Shown: positions 1-9,007 of the stretch, piece by piece
How positions within the stretch are numbered: the stretch's first letter is position 1
Layout: each line of letters opens with the position of its first letter
From: Stentor coeruleus
Taxonomy: Eukaryota; Ciliophora; Heterotrichea; Heterotrichida; Stentoridae
Direction of reading: 5' to 3'
Length of the DNA stretch: 25,225 bases
Assembly (NCBI GenBank): GCA_001970955.1
Contig: MPUH01001048.1
Coordinates: 1-25,225, forward strand
Notes under the pieces: model-generated
The model's input: the letters and a program-made list of their open reading frames with translations, nothing else
The model's database searches: none
Told to the model about the DNA's origin: nothing
Program-made: the position numbers and the translations under genes

Positions 1-21
1 CCCTAACACCCTAACACCCTA
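1..21. repeat. Telomere, CCCTAACA repeats
   Basis: Two full CCCTAACA units and a partial third (CCCTA) sit at the very first base, after which unique sequence begins. The C-rich strand reading 5' to 3' into the contig is the orientation expected at the left end of a linear chromosome. CCCTAACA is the known telomere unit of the heterotrichs Stentor and Blepharisma. Only about 21 bp is present, so the true tract is probably longer and trimmed in assembly. Confidence 0.9.
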
Positions 22-476
22 GAAATGATTAAATATTTGTCGTGATTATTTGTTATAATGATTTAATTTGTGTATAAATTTAAACAAAGTCGTATGTGTT
101 CTTTAATGCAACTTTTATTGAAATTAGAGATATTATATATATATACATAATAAATTTAGTCTTAAGCAACAGTTTTCTCGGTAATTCTCCAGTATTTCTT
201 GCTTTTAGATCGTACTATAAAGTTAATATACTAATAAATTTAGAGCCTGATTCTCTTTCAGTCAATACTTTAAAATGTTTAAAAGATTATTATATTCTCA
301 ATTTCTCTATATCTAGCATCAACTCAAATTTTCCTCTTTTCCTTCACTACATTATCACATTTTCACTCAAAATTTTTAAATCTTATTTCCTCATACAATA
401 ATATTTCCCTAATCTAACATAACTTAATATTAACCCTACAGCATTTCAAAGTACAGGTTTTTAATATAATCCAAAA
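22..476. promoter_or_regulatory. Subtelomeric spacer and upstream region of the first gene
   Basis: This is a 455-bp AT-rich stretch between the telomere and the first ATG. The telomere-proximal part carries more G than C on the + strand. From about 290 to 470 it becomes C-rich and nearly G-free, the composition seen upstream of other cluster-leading genes here. An open frame at 96-401 has no ATG at its start and a low-complexity, hydrophobic translation, so I do not call it a gene. I see no subtelomeric repeat family. Confidence 0.5.
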
Positions 477-2804
477 ATGGACCCAAGGCACTTAGAAATA
501 ATGATAGTCGACTGGGTAAACAGCTTAGACATCCCTTCATGTACCTTAGTAGATGACATACAAGATTTAAGATCAGGTTGTGTAGTTGCAGACATAATAT
601 CATGGTTAAAAGATCATCCACTAAAAGGAATCCATCGAAATATTCAATCAAGATCAGAAGCTATAGACAATTGGGAACTCATTTCAAATGAACTTATCGA
701 TCTCTTACCTGAATCATCAATAGGAGATCCTGAAGATTTTATAGATGTAAAATGTATACAGGATGATGAAAGGCTGTTAAGCCTTTTGAACTTTTTGAGT
801 TCTATTAAAAAAGAATCCAAAGCAGAAAGAACTGTTTCTGCACCGACTAGAGCATCAGAGTCTTCTACACATTATCCAATGCCTTTAAGAATGACTGCAT
901 CTCCTGCCCGGCAATCTCCGTATATTCATGATACTCCTCAAAGACCACCTGAGAAGTCTACATATGAACCAAAGCCTATACCTGAAGCTTTGAAAGAAAC
1001 ATTAATAAGTTGGCTTGAAGATCTTTCTATAATAAGAAAAGAAAGTATTGATATTCAGATCCTGCCGAGTATTTGTAGGACTGGTGTATTATTTTGTGAT
1101 CTTGTTAATAGAATTGAAGGTAAAGCAGAAGTTATCAAAGGTATAGAAAGAAATCCTAGGAATAGGACTCAAGCATTAGCAAATATTAATAAAGCACTTG
1201 ATTATCTTAGGAATCAGCCTAAGATGAATGCTCGACATCTTTGGAGTAGTAAAGATGTTATTGATGGTGATGAAATAGTTATTTGGGGTTTACTTGAAGA
1301 TATTAGATTTTTATATGTAAATCCTAGGATGACTACACCTGTGCCAAATCGAATCCCCAGGCCAGCATCGAACTGTTCAATGGAAATTGTCAAGCATCAA
1401 GAAGAAGTTGCTTTACCAAAATCATTCCTTCAAGAGAAAAGCAAAGTGCTAAGAAGCTACTCAGCCTCTATGAAAAGAACACCAAGCCAAACTCCATCTT
1501 TATCTTCTCCACGTTTAACTCGCCCATCATCAAGTAAAAGTATGAAGTGTTCAGTAAATGTTTCACATTTTTATATAAGCCAGGATATGAAAAAACTAAC
1601 TTGTGAATGGATATGCGCTTTGGGGATTGATTTTGAAGGGACAAAAAATCCATATACAGACAAGCTTAAGAATGGGGTACTTTTATGTGAGTTAATCCGT
1701 TTACTTGACAAGGAAGTCCTAAAAATCAACCCATCTCCACGTTCATCCAAAGCTATTTTCGACAACTTCGACCGTGCCTTATCAGTTTTCAAAAAAAAAC
1801 ATCCAGAAATCCCTAATACAGTCATAAACTGTCCTGAAAATATGTGTGAAAATGCAGAAATTGTTTACGCATTTCTATATTCTTTAATGACTGTTTTCCC
1901 TAATGCTGTACCATTAGAATATCAAGATCATCCTCTACCTTATGGTGCTCTTGGAATCAGAAAGCTTGAAAAATCAATCACAAACTGGATTATTAGTTTA
2001 AATATTTTACAACCAAGTCCAAGTAATTTTCAAGAACTAGTCCCAGAAATTCGTTCAGGGGTGTTACTCTGTGTTGTTGTATCAAGAGCATTTTCTATAA
2101 AAGTCCCTAGCATAACTCGAGACCCAAAAACAGAACAATCAGCAATGAATAATATAAGGAAAGCATTAGATTTACTTAGTAAAAATCAACAAATGTCACA
2201 AAAATACGTCTGGAGTGCTAAAGATATACTTAAAGGTAACCATGGGGTAATACTTGGGATATTAGAAGATATATGTAGATGTGCTGATGGCTTACCTGCT
2301 AGGAAAAGTGGTGAAAATTATCATAAAGATGGTCCTTATCTTACTCAAGGCAAAAAACATATTAGGACTTCTTCTTTAAAAGCTAGTTGTGAAGACTCAT
2401 TTAATGCAACTTTTGGCTCAGCAATTTCACCTAAAGTCTTGAGTAAATGGGATAAAGAATCTGATGATATAGATATTTATGCAGAATGGTTAGGAGGTCT
2501 AGGCATTTATGTTCCAAAAAATATTTCTTTCTTAGAAGAACAGATCCCTGAATTTTCCTCTGGAATCCTCCTTTGCAATATTGTTACAGCATTAGAAAAA
2601 ATATATATTAATTTTGAAAAAGATCCGAAATCTAAGAAAAATGCTATAGGAAATATAGTAAAAGCATTGACTGTGCTTAGGAAGAAAGCTAATTTCCCTA
2701 TGGAATTGAGGAATTGTGAAGAAGATATTTTTATTGGGAATGGAGCTGTGATTCGCAAACTTATTCAATCTATAATGAAAATATATAAGGCAAAAACCCA
2801 TTAA
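477..2804 (+). CDS. Protein with five calponin-homology (CH) domains
   Basis: The 775-residue product has five CH-like domains, at roughly residues 3-112, 170-282, 370-478, 494-606 and 662-772, joined by Ser/Pro/Arg-rich linkers (about 118-168, 285-365 and 607-660). Each repeats the CH pattern: an early W-x-x-x-L (WLEDLSI, WICALGI, WIISLNI, WLGGLGI), a central G-V/I-L-L/F-C helix (GVLFCDLV, GVLLCELI, GVLLCVVV, GILLCNIV), an N-I-x-K-A-L segment and a final hydrophobic helix. CH domains bind actin or microtubule proteins, so a cytoskeletal cross-linker or cortical scaffold is likely. No IQ, spectrin or GAR module is visible. Domains 2 and 4 are the most alike (both have a W-S-x-K-D motif), suggesting internal duplication. 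The ATG at 477 follows AAAA and is the first in frame. It lies only 455 bp from the telomere and converges on the next gene, with stops 37 bp apart. The fold call is secure; the ligand is unknown. Confidence 0.9.
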   Translation: MDPRHLEIMIVDWVNSLDIPSCTLVDDIQDLRSGCVVADIISWLKDHPLKGIHRNIQSRSEAIDNWELISNELIDLLPESSIGDPEDFIDVKCIQDDERLLSLLNFLSSIKKESKAERTVSAPTRASESSTHYPMPLRMTASPARQSPYIHDTPQRPPEKSTYEPKPIPEALKETLISWLEDLSIIRKESIDIQILPSICRTGVLFCDLVNRIEGKAEVIKGIERNPRNRTQALANINKALDYLRNQPKMNARHLWSSKDVIDGDEIVIWGLLEDIRFLYVNPRMTTPVPNRIPRPASNCSMEIVKHQEEVALPKSFLQEKSKVLRSYSASMKRTPSQTPSLSSPRLTRPSSSKSMKCSVNVSHFYISQDMKKLTCEWICALGIDFEGTKNPYTDKLKNGVLLCELIRLLDKEVLKINPSPRSSKAIFDNFDRALSVFKKKHPEIPNTVINCPENMCENAEIVYAFLYSLMTVFPNAVPLEYQDHPLPYGALGIRKLEKSITNWIISLNILQPSPSNFQELVPEIRSGVLLCVVVSRAFSIKVPSITRDPKTEQSAMNNIRKALDLLSKNQQMSQKYVWSAKDILKGNHGVILGILEDICRCADGLPARKSGENYHKDGPYLTQGKKHIRTSSLKASCEDSFNATFGSAISPKVLSKWDKESDDIDIYAEWLGGLGIYVPKNISFLEEQIPEFSSGILLCNIVTALEKIYINFEKDPKSKKNAIGNIVKALTVLRKKANFPMELRNCEEDIFIGNGAVIRKLIQSIMKIYKAKTH

Positions 2805-2841
2805 GTCGATATAACTAATAAAATTTAACCTAAGGAAAACT

Positions 2842-3243
2842 TTATGTGTTTTCAGGTTTTTTCTTGACTTTTAAACATTTTTGTAATGTATTGATACCTT
2901 TGCTTGGAGGTCGTTTTTTAGGTAGGATTTTCACGGTAAGGAAATCCTCGCCTTTGTAAACCACTTCTTTACGAGCTTTTTTGAAGTTTTTTAAATCAGT
3001 CTCACGGATGTCAACCTTTTTGCCTGAATTTTCTTTAAGTTTTTCGCTGCCAAAGTACTGAAGGATTCCAATATCTTCATCAATTATCCCATCAGGAGGT
3101 ATCAATGGATTGGCTCTTTCCTGACAGATTTCTTCTATAAGGATTTTTTTAGATTTAAGCTGTTCATGGAGAACTCCATATTCGATCTCCCATTCGTCTT
3201 TACTCTCTTTAATCGGACCTTTAAGTCCTGTGTCATGAATCAT
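2842..3243 (-). CDS. Small charged protein of unknown function
   Basis: This 133-residue frame encodes a Lys/Glu-rich protein with no signal peptide, membrane segment or domain I recognise. The N-terminal half contains a short acidic helix-like stretch (KDEWEIEYGVLHEQLKSKK). The middle has a Pro/Ile/Asp segment (NPLIPPDGIIDEDIGIL), and the C-terminus is very basic (KILPKKRPPSKG). It starts at an ATG 23 bp after the stop of the upstream co-directional membrane-protein gene and converges on the CH-domain gene. It has no room for its own conventional promoter. The ORF is probably real because it fills its slot precisely between two solid genes and is not a shadow of another frame. A cytoskeleton- or cilium-associated role would be a guess. 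Confidence 0.65.
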   Translation of the reverse strand: MIHDTGLKGPIKESKDEWEIEYGVLHEQLKSKKILIEEICQERANPLIPPDGIIDEDIGILQYFGSEKLKENSGKKVDIRETDLKNFKKARKEVVYKGEDFLTVKILPKKRPPSKGINTLQKCLKVKKKPENT

Positions 3244-3266
3244 TATATTTATGCAGAATAATTAAA

Positions 3267-4800
3267 TTAAACTCTGCTTTGAGACTTAGGGTTAAAAGTT
3301 GGTACACCATGATCAAAGTCTCTACTATCTTGTTTATGGCATATCTTCCACATAATAGCGATTATTATAAGAAGTACGTTTATAGCTATAAGTACAACAC
3401 TAGCGATTATTATAGCTTTTTTCCTTTCCGGGCTCATATTGTCATCATTACTATCTTCACTTTCTTCATAATTGCCATTGTATTTCGCTATGAATTTTAA
3501 TGTTGATGTTGAGTTAAAATCTAAAGCTGAAGCTGTCAACTGGAAGTTTGAATCTTCACCAAAATTACTGAACCTTCTTAGAACTAAAGTTATGTTTATT
3601 GAATCTAGACCAGGCAATGATGCTATACAATTTAATGCGCTTATGAAGGTTTCTGATGAACTAATAGAGCATTCTATTGAATTATTTGTTGAGTTAATTT
3701 CATATCCTAATGCTGAATTTACGTTGACGATTTCAAGAGTGTCTGAGAAATTTCCTTCATAAAAAAGCAAAAGAGAATCTATTGTCACTGAACAAAAATT
3801 GACTATTATGTTACTCAATGTTAAAGTTTCGCTTAGTGTTGTCGAGTTATCCACAATTGAATTCTCAACGTTTGAAAATTTTGGGTCCATAAAAAATTGT
3901 CCGACATCTGCTGTTATAAGGCTTATAAAACATAAAGCGAATTCTAAATCAGTTTCATAAGTACCTGAAGCAGCCACTTGAATTGATGGAATTTTTTTGT
4001 TTGATGAATAGTCCAATAAAGTTCCATGTTCATATACACCAGTCATATTGAATAAATTCTGTAATGAATATTCTGATGGAATACACTTCTCTTTGCTAAA
4101 CACATGATCATAAAAAATTTCTTGATATTTGCTATATATATTTTCTTCAGTATAAGTATATGGCTTGATTAAACTTAAGTTTTCAAGATGATAAACTATT
4201 AGCCCTTTCGCTGATTTATTCAAAATCAATTCTTGTAATTCAATTACCATTGGAATTTGTGCAGTACCTGAATAATCTGAACTACATTGTTGAGAATAGT
4301 TTCCATCAGTACTTTTTTTGAATTCAAAATTATGATTCGGATTTATCCCAGTGTAATTATTTGTGCAATTACCTTCTGAACTCTGATCTGTCTCATAAAT
4401 ACCTTGACCTTGATTCATTTGCCAAACTTTATACGCAGGTTCATTGAATATTGGTATGATGTATAAAGTTTTATTAGTCAAAGAATCAATTGTTGATGAA
4501 TCTCCTGATGATATTTTATTAACTAAATCTGAAGCAAGGTCAATAAGAAAGTTCAAGTTATTTTTGTATCCTGCGTATAAAGATCCAACTAAGAAGATGT
4601 TGATGTTTTTATGGTTGTTTAGATTCGGTGAGATTTTTAAGTATGAGAAAGAATTGCTGGTTTCGTATGATGAGATGCTTGGTGTGGCTAAGTTTTGAAG
4701 CACGCTGAGTTGCTCTTCGAGAGTTAGCACTTGNTTGCTCTTCGAGAGTTAGCACTTCGGAGTTTGCTAAGTGGAAAAGCAGGAAAATGCTTTGAAACAT
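3267..4800 (-). CDS. Type I membrane protein with degenerate M14 carboxypeptidase-like ectodomain (interrupted by assembly duplication)
   Basis: The ATG at 4800 opens a hydrophobic leader (MFQSIFLLFHLANSEV), but the frame breaks at the N at 4734, where 23 bp are duplicated. Dropping the 25-bp duplication joins the leader to the rest and gives 502 residues. The ectodomain follows the zinc-carboxypeptidase M14 layout: a beta strand ending LVGSLYAG, then PIFNEPAY, GINPNHNF (family GvDLNRNF), C-S-S-D-Y-S-G-T, and IVYH plus PYTY (family fHSy..PyGy). The zinc-binding HxxE is replaced by LYAG/Y, and the Arg of NRNF is His, so catalysis is unlikely. Many N-x-S/T sites fit a secreted domain. A single membrane helix (ASVVLIAINVLLIIIAIMW) precedes a roughly 25-residue basic cytoplasmic tail. 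The likely role is a surface receptor or adhesion-type pseudoenzyme, by inference. It diverges from the kinase gene at 5125 and is followed 23 bp later by the small gene. Confidence 0.8.
4710..4757. other. Single-N junction with 23-bp direct duplication (probable assembly artefact)
   Basis: The same 23 bases occur at 4710-4732 and 4735-4757, flanking one N at 4734. The offset is 25 bp, which shifts the frame of the membrane-protein gene just after its signal peptide. Merging the copies restores one open frame from an ATG with a leader peptide. Some scaffolders write one n where two overlapping contigs fail to merge, which fits this pattern. Confidence 0.9.
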
Positions 4801-5124
4801 TTATATAGGAATTCAATTAGATATAGTTATTCTAGACTTAGATGGTTAGAATTTGATTAGAATAAAGCTGATTTTTTTGAAAATTATTAGTGGATTTTAT
4901 AATAAATTGTATAGTGGGTGATGCAAATTTATAAGGCTAATATAAAAATTCAAAGAGATGATTATATACAGAAACCATAATTTCATTAGATCTTATGATT
5001 TATACTTTTCAAAAACAATTTGCCGTGAAATCATATTTTTTAAAGCGATTTTATCAACATTTCTACTTACCCATATTCCATCAGCTTTTGATTTTTATTA
5101 TCATGCTATAATACTTCTATAAAT
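4801..5124. promoter_or_regulatory. Divergent intergenic region between membrane-protein and FYVE-kinase genes
   Basis: This 324-bp AT-rich spacer separates two divergent ATGs and must hold both promoters. The left part (about 4801-4970) has more G than C on the + strand and the right part (about 4970-5124) has more C than G. Each side is therefore G-poor on the sense strand of the gene it precedes. I see no defined TATA or other motif I would name. Confidence 0.5.
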
Positions 5125-6366
5125 ATGCAAGTAGAACAAGTAGATCAAAAAATCTGCAAAAGTTGCCCCAAAAGGCTTAAAAATCTTTTTTCATACTCAC
5201 GTTGTGCAGTCTGCAGTAATTCATAATCAGATTACAAATTCTGCAAGAATTGTTGTCTTCGAGTCAACTACAAGTTTTCAGACAGACTTCTAATGAGAAA
5301 ATACTGTTTCCCATGTTATTTACTCATAGAACTATCAAAATCCGAAGTAGTTCCAGAAATCAATTCAAAACCAATAATACAAGAAAATATTTTACCATCA
5401 GAAGAGTCTTTCAAACAAAATTATAACAAAATCTTAGATGTCAACAACTATAACCCTGAAGATGATTATAAAATAGGTCGACGTATTGGAGTAGGATCAT
5501 TTTCTGATGTTTATGAAGTGCAAATGAAAACCACACATGAAAAATTTGCTTGTAAACGAATGCGTCCTTTAAATTTACGTGAACGACAACTTTTTCTAAA
5601 CGAATTCGTGCTAACTAAAATCTCAAATCATCCAAACATAATAAATTACTATAAAATCTATGACTATCAAGGAGAAATTTGGCTTATAATGGAACTTCTT
5701 AACTTTACATTGACAAATGCTTTATCTGTAAATGATCCTTTACCTTATCCAATAATAAATTATATATTTATTGAGATACTAAAAGCTTTAGACTTTATGC
5801 ATACTCGATATAGAATTCATAGGGATTTGAAAAGTGATAATATTATGATAGATTTTGAAGGGAATATTAAATTAGCCGATATGGGTTTTGCTGTTCAATT
5901 AACTGAAGAACGTCAAGCAAGGTTGACTTTAGCTGGTACACCTTGTTGGATAGCTCCAGAGATGATTCTTAGAAATCCTTATGATACTAGATTAGATATT
6001 TGGTCTTTGGGTGTTGTGCTTATTGAACTTTTAGAAGGTGAACCACCAAATCTTAAATTAAAACAACCTGCGATATTTGAAAACATCATGAATGGTGGAG
6101 TTTACCTTGCACATCCTGAAAATGTACCAGATTCGTATAAAGTTGTACTTGATAGCTGTTTGAGTCAAGACCCTGGTGGGAGGAAATCTGCTGAAGAACT
6201 TATTTTAGATCCTGCTTTTCAGAATCGATCGAGTAAGGAAGAAGTCGCGATTTTTTTAAAGAAAAGGATGAAGGTGATTTCTGAGTGTAACCAAAATTTC
6301 CAAAACTTTTTAACAAAAAACTACATCCGTTCTTTTATAAAAATATCTTTATCTAACTTTTCTTAA
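5125..6366 (+). CDS. FYVE-type zinc finger + STE20/PAK-like protein kinase (one 15-nt intron)
   Basis: Reading from the ATG at 5125 and removing a 15-nt intron (5216-5230) gives a 408-residue protein. Residues 11-59 hold eight Cys spaced C-x2-C-x12-C-x2-C-x4-C-x2-C-x17-C-x2-C, the FYVE finger spacing. The basic RRHHCR motif that binds PI3P is replaced by SYSRCAVC, so lipid binding is doubtful. The kinase domain begins near residue 109: glycine loop IGVGSFSDV (116-124), ACK lysine 139, HRDLKSDN (227-234, catalytic Asp229), LADMGFA with DMG in place of DFG (247-249), and GTPCWIAPE (266-274). HRDLKSDN and GTPxWxAPE are typical of STE20/PAK kinases. No CRIB domain is seen. All catalytic residues are present, so it should be active. 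An ATG at 5293 would give a kinase with a truncated finger and is less likely. The stop lies 5 bp from the stop of the convergent PDE gene. Confidence 0.9.
5216..5230 (+). other. 15-nt intron in the FYVE-kinase gene
   Basis: GTAATTCATAATCAG begins with GT, ends with AG and is exactly 15 nt long. It contains the TAA that otherwise stops the frame coming from the ATG at 5125. Removing it creates an Asn codon and joins the two halves of a FYVE-spaced eight-Cys finger without changing frame. Introns of 15-16 nt are characteristic of heterotrich ciliates. Confidence 0.92.
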
Positions 6367-6371
6367 TAAAA

Positions 6372-7586
6372 TTATTTGGTTATTTTAGCATAACCCTCCC
6401 ACAAAGACAAGTTTTCTTCAAGTGTATTAGACCAATTCACTGCAGTTTTATAAAGACAGGCTAAGCTCTTATAAAAAGGCATGACAAAATTGCAAAACCG
6501 TCTCTGACTTTCTTCTTCCGACAACCCTTTAGGTGGATTATTCGGATTTTCCAACGCACTTATCATACTAAATTCTGCCGAAATCCTTTTACCCCATTCT
6601 TTCGATATATTAAATTTCCTACAAACATTACTAATATCCCCAGCATGCATAAGTATTCCCAACATATTCGGCATATTAAACATAGAAGGTTTCATAACAA
6701 TATCCTGTACATCTTTAACTTGTTTATTATGAAAAACCATATCTGTAGCTAAAACAATCTCAATTATCGACTTTTTAATACGACTCACATTAGCCAATAA
6801 ATGAAAAATATTGTTTTCCGAATTTTGCATGATTTTAAAAGCTTGACTTATATGATAATTTTCTAATACTGATATATTATTATATCTCAAAGATAGTTTA
6901 TGTGAAGTTTTGTTTAGATAATCATTGTTTAAACCTGGATGTTTAAAATCATGGATCATAGCCGAAATTAACAATGCGAATTTATCTTCTATATCATAAA
7001 AAAGGTATTTTGGGCTTTTAGCTGGGGATAATAATAAAATATGTACGCTTTGTAGAACATCAGTAGCATGATAAGCGTTATGATAAGGAGGATTTTTATA
7101 CCCTTTTAATATATTTTTTGTGAAATTACTTAATCGGGTATAATCAAGAGATAGTGTCGATTTAAAGTCCCAAAACTCGAAAACCTGCATAGAAAAAGAT
7201 ACGAGCATAGGGATATCAGGGTATTGGTTTGAAAGTTCGAAAATGTTTAGATCAAAATTATGAATATCATATTGTTTATATCCGTCAACTTGTAGCTCAT
7301 GAACTTTTTCTATGGATTTATACGATTTTAATAACTTAATATTTTGACTGATAGTTTTTTCTGATGGATTGTCTCCAAAAAGCACGCTTCGAAGAAAATA
7401 TTTTTTGTCCGGTACCGAAAAACTCTTTGTGTCAGAGTCACATGCGAAACTCTTAAGCAATCTTGACCTGAAATCCTCACACAAAGCATTAATACATTTA
7501 AAAACATAGTCTTGGATACTTGAACTAGGGAATTTAAGTGAAATTTCAATAAGAGTATTTGAGAAATCTTCTAAAGCATTAAGCAT
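6372..7586 (-). CDS. 3',5'-cyclic nucleotide phosphodiesterase (class I)
   Basis: The 404-residue protein carries the class I PDE catalytic domain in about its last 240 residues and hydrolyses cAMP and/or cGMP to the 5'-monophosphate. Visible landmarks are YHNAYHATDV (His169 acid, His173 metal), MIHDFKHPGLNN (His212 and Asp213 metal ligands; the family's usual HDVDHPG), SVLENYH, VLATDM, MHAGDISN (Asp316 metal ligand) and SQRRFCNFVMPFY with the purine-clamping Gln361. All metal ligands are kept, so activity is expected; cAMP versus cGMP preference cannot be read. The N-terminal 150 residues show no GAF, PAS or membrane segment. Its ATG is only 8 bp after the enolase stop on the same strand, and no upstream alternative exists, so its promoter must lie within or before enolase or it is co-transcribed. 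It converges on the kinase gene with 5 bp between stop codons. Confidence 0.93.
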   Translation of the reverse strand: MLNALEDFSNTLIEISLKFPSSSIQDYVFKCINALCEDFRSRLLKSFACDSDTKSFSVPDKKYFLRSVLFGDNPSEKTISQNIKLLKSYKSIEKVHELQVDGYKQYDIHNFDLNIFELSNQYPDIPMLVSFSMQVFEFWDFKSTLSLDYTRLSNFTKNILKGYKNPPYHNAYHATDVLQSVHILLLSPAKSPKYLFYDIEDKFALLISAMIHDFKHPGLNNDYLNKTSHKLSLRYNNISVLENYHISQAFKIMQNSENNIFHLLANVSRIKKSIIEIVLATDMVFHNKQVKDVQDIVMKPSMFNMPNMLGILMHAGDISNVCRKFNISKEWGKRISAEFSMISALENPNNPPKGLSEEESQRRFCNFVMPFYKSLACLYKTAVNWSNTLEENLSLWEGYAKITK

Positions 7587-7594
7587 ATTTAATA

Positions 7595-8932
7595 CTAAAC
7601 TCTAGGGTTTCTAAACTTAGCCCCTGCATAAACAGCCCGTGATCCAAGTTCTTCTTCGATTCTTAACAATTGATTGTATTTCGATAACCTTTCTGATCTA
7701 CATGGTGCACCAGTTTTGATTTCTCCAGTCCCTAAGCCAACTACTAAATCTGCTATAAAATTATCTTCAGTTTCTCCACTACGATGACTTACCATCACCC
7801 CCCATCCTTCATTTTGAGCTAATTTACAAGCTTCAATTGCCTCAGTTAAAGACCCAATTTGATTAACTTTTAGTAATAAAGCATTACAAGCTTTTAAATG
7901 TATAGCTTTTTTAACCCTTGTTGGATTTGTTACTAATAAATCATCACCAACTATCTGTACACCTGTACCAATAGCTTCAGTTAATAATGAATAACTCTCC
8001 CAATCATCTTGATCAAATGGATCTTCTATTGATATTAAAGGATATAGATTAGCAAAGTTTCTATAAACATTAGAAAGTTCTTCACCTGTAAGCTTTTGCG
8101 TACCATCATTATTTGGGTTTTTAAAGTCAAGGTCATATTTATTATCTTCACCTTTATAAAACTCTGATGCAGCAACATCCATTCCTATAAACACTTTTCC
8201 TGTATGCCCAGCTTTATTTATAGCTTCTATAAGTAAATTTAAAGCTGTGGTATTATCTTGAATACATGGTGCAAAACCCCCTTCATCACCAACATTTGTA
8301 GCATCAAGACCATATTTGCTTTTTATAACACTTTTAAGATTATGATATACTTCAGTTCCTATTTGCATAGCTTCTCTAAATGAACTTGCCCCAATAGGTA
8401 AAAGCATAAATTCTTGCATAGCTAATTTATTACCAGCATGAGACCCACCGTTTATAACATTAAGTGCTGGTACTGGCATAATGAAATTTTCTTCGTTATT
8501 TCCAGCTAATCGGGCTATATATTGATATAAAGGGATACCTGAATGTTTAGCTCCAGCTCTTGCTATGGCTAAAGATACGGCCAATACAGCATTAGCTCCT
8601 AAACGTGATTTAGACCAACCCCAATCATTTTCACTTCCATCAAGTTCTTCGACCATAAATTTGTCTATATCATTCTGATCAGTGACAAGTTTGCCTAATA
8701 TTGCAGGTTTGATTATATCTTGTACATTTTTTACTGCTTTAAGTACACCTTTTCCTAGATATCTTTTATGGTCACCATCTCTAAGTTCTAAAGCTTCATA
8801 AACTCCTGTTGAAGCACCACTAGGAACAGCAGCTCTAAATTCCCCTAATGATGTTATGATATCAACTTCTACTGTTGGGTTGCCTCGAGAGTCTAAAATC
8901 TCACGAGCTTTTACATCCAATATCTCGGCCAT
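7595..8932 (-). CDS. ENO: Enolase (2-phosphoglycerate dehydratase)
   Basis: This is a full-length, 445-residue enolase that converts 2-phosphoglycerate to phosphoenolpyruvate in glycolysis, in the cytosol. All known active-site residues are in place: loop Ser41 (SGAST), His165 (GGSHAGN), Glu174 (MQEF), Glu217 (GDEGGF), Mg ligands Asp252 (GMDVAASEF), Glu303 (SIEDPF) and Asp330 (VGDDL), catalytic Lys355 (LLKVNQIGS), His383 ([10 protein letters not shown]) and Lys406 ([10 protein letters not shown]). The start [19 protein letters not shown] is the canonical eukaryotic N-terminus, which fixes the ATG at 8932. No intron is needed. It diverges from the coiled-coil gene at 9008 across a 75-bp spacer and is followed 8 bp later by the PDE gene. 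A signature near 380-393 matches the enolase PROSITE region. Identification is certain. Confidence 0.99.
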   Translation of the reverse strand: MAEILDVKAREILDSRGNPTVEVDIITSLGEFRAAVPSGASTGVYEALELRDGDHKRYLGKGVLKAVKNVQDIIKPAILGKLVTDQNDIDKFMVEELDGSENDWGWSKSRLGANAVLAVSLAIARAGAKHSGIPLYQYIARLAGNNEENFIMPVPALNVINGGSHAGNKLAMQEFMLLPIGASSFREAMQIGTEVYHNLKSVIKSKYGLDATNVGDEGGFAPCIQDNTTALNLLIEAINKAGHTGKVFIGMDVAASEFYKGEDNKYDLDFKNPNNDGTQKLTGEELSNVYRNFANLYPLISIEDPFDQDDWESYSLLTEAIGTGVQIVGDDLLVTNPTRVKKAIHLKACNALLLKVNQIGSLTEAIEACKLAQNEGWGVMVSHRSGETEDNFIADLVVGLGTGEIKTGAPCRSERLSKYNQLLRIEEELGSRAVYAGAKFRNPRV

Positions 8933-9007
8933 TTATATCTAAAAATATTGTATTCATATGTAAAAGTCCTAAAAATAAATCGATTTTTATATAAAAGTTA
9001 TAAAATT
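8933..9007. promoter_or_regulatory. Short divergent spacer, enolase / coiled-coil gene
   Basis: Only 75 bp separates the divergent ATGs of enolase and the coiled-coil gene, and it must serve a presumably highly expressed housekeeping gene. The sequence is AT-rich and contains no motif I can name. It is far shorter than the 324-bp and 947-bp divergent spacers elsewhere in the window. Confidence 0.45.

Noticed and set aside
96..401. 101-residue + frame just inside the telomere
   Set aside because: It opens at a non-ATG codon in AT-rich subtelomeric DNA, has a low-complexity hydrophobic translation, and overlaps the probable leader of the CH gene.
3279..3762. Two + strand frames opposite the membrane-protein gene
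   Set aside because: They are antisense shadows of the pseudo-carboxypeptidase coding sequence and show no domain of their own.
4710..4757. Genuine tandem duplication or programmed frameshift at the N positions
   Set aside because: All three cases have exactly one N between near-identical copies and all break otherwise intact genes, which fits unmerged contig overlaps better than biology.
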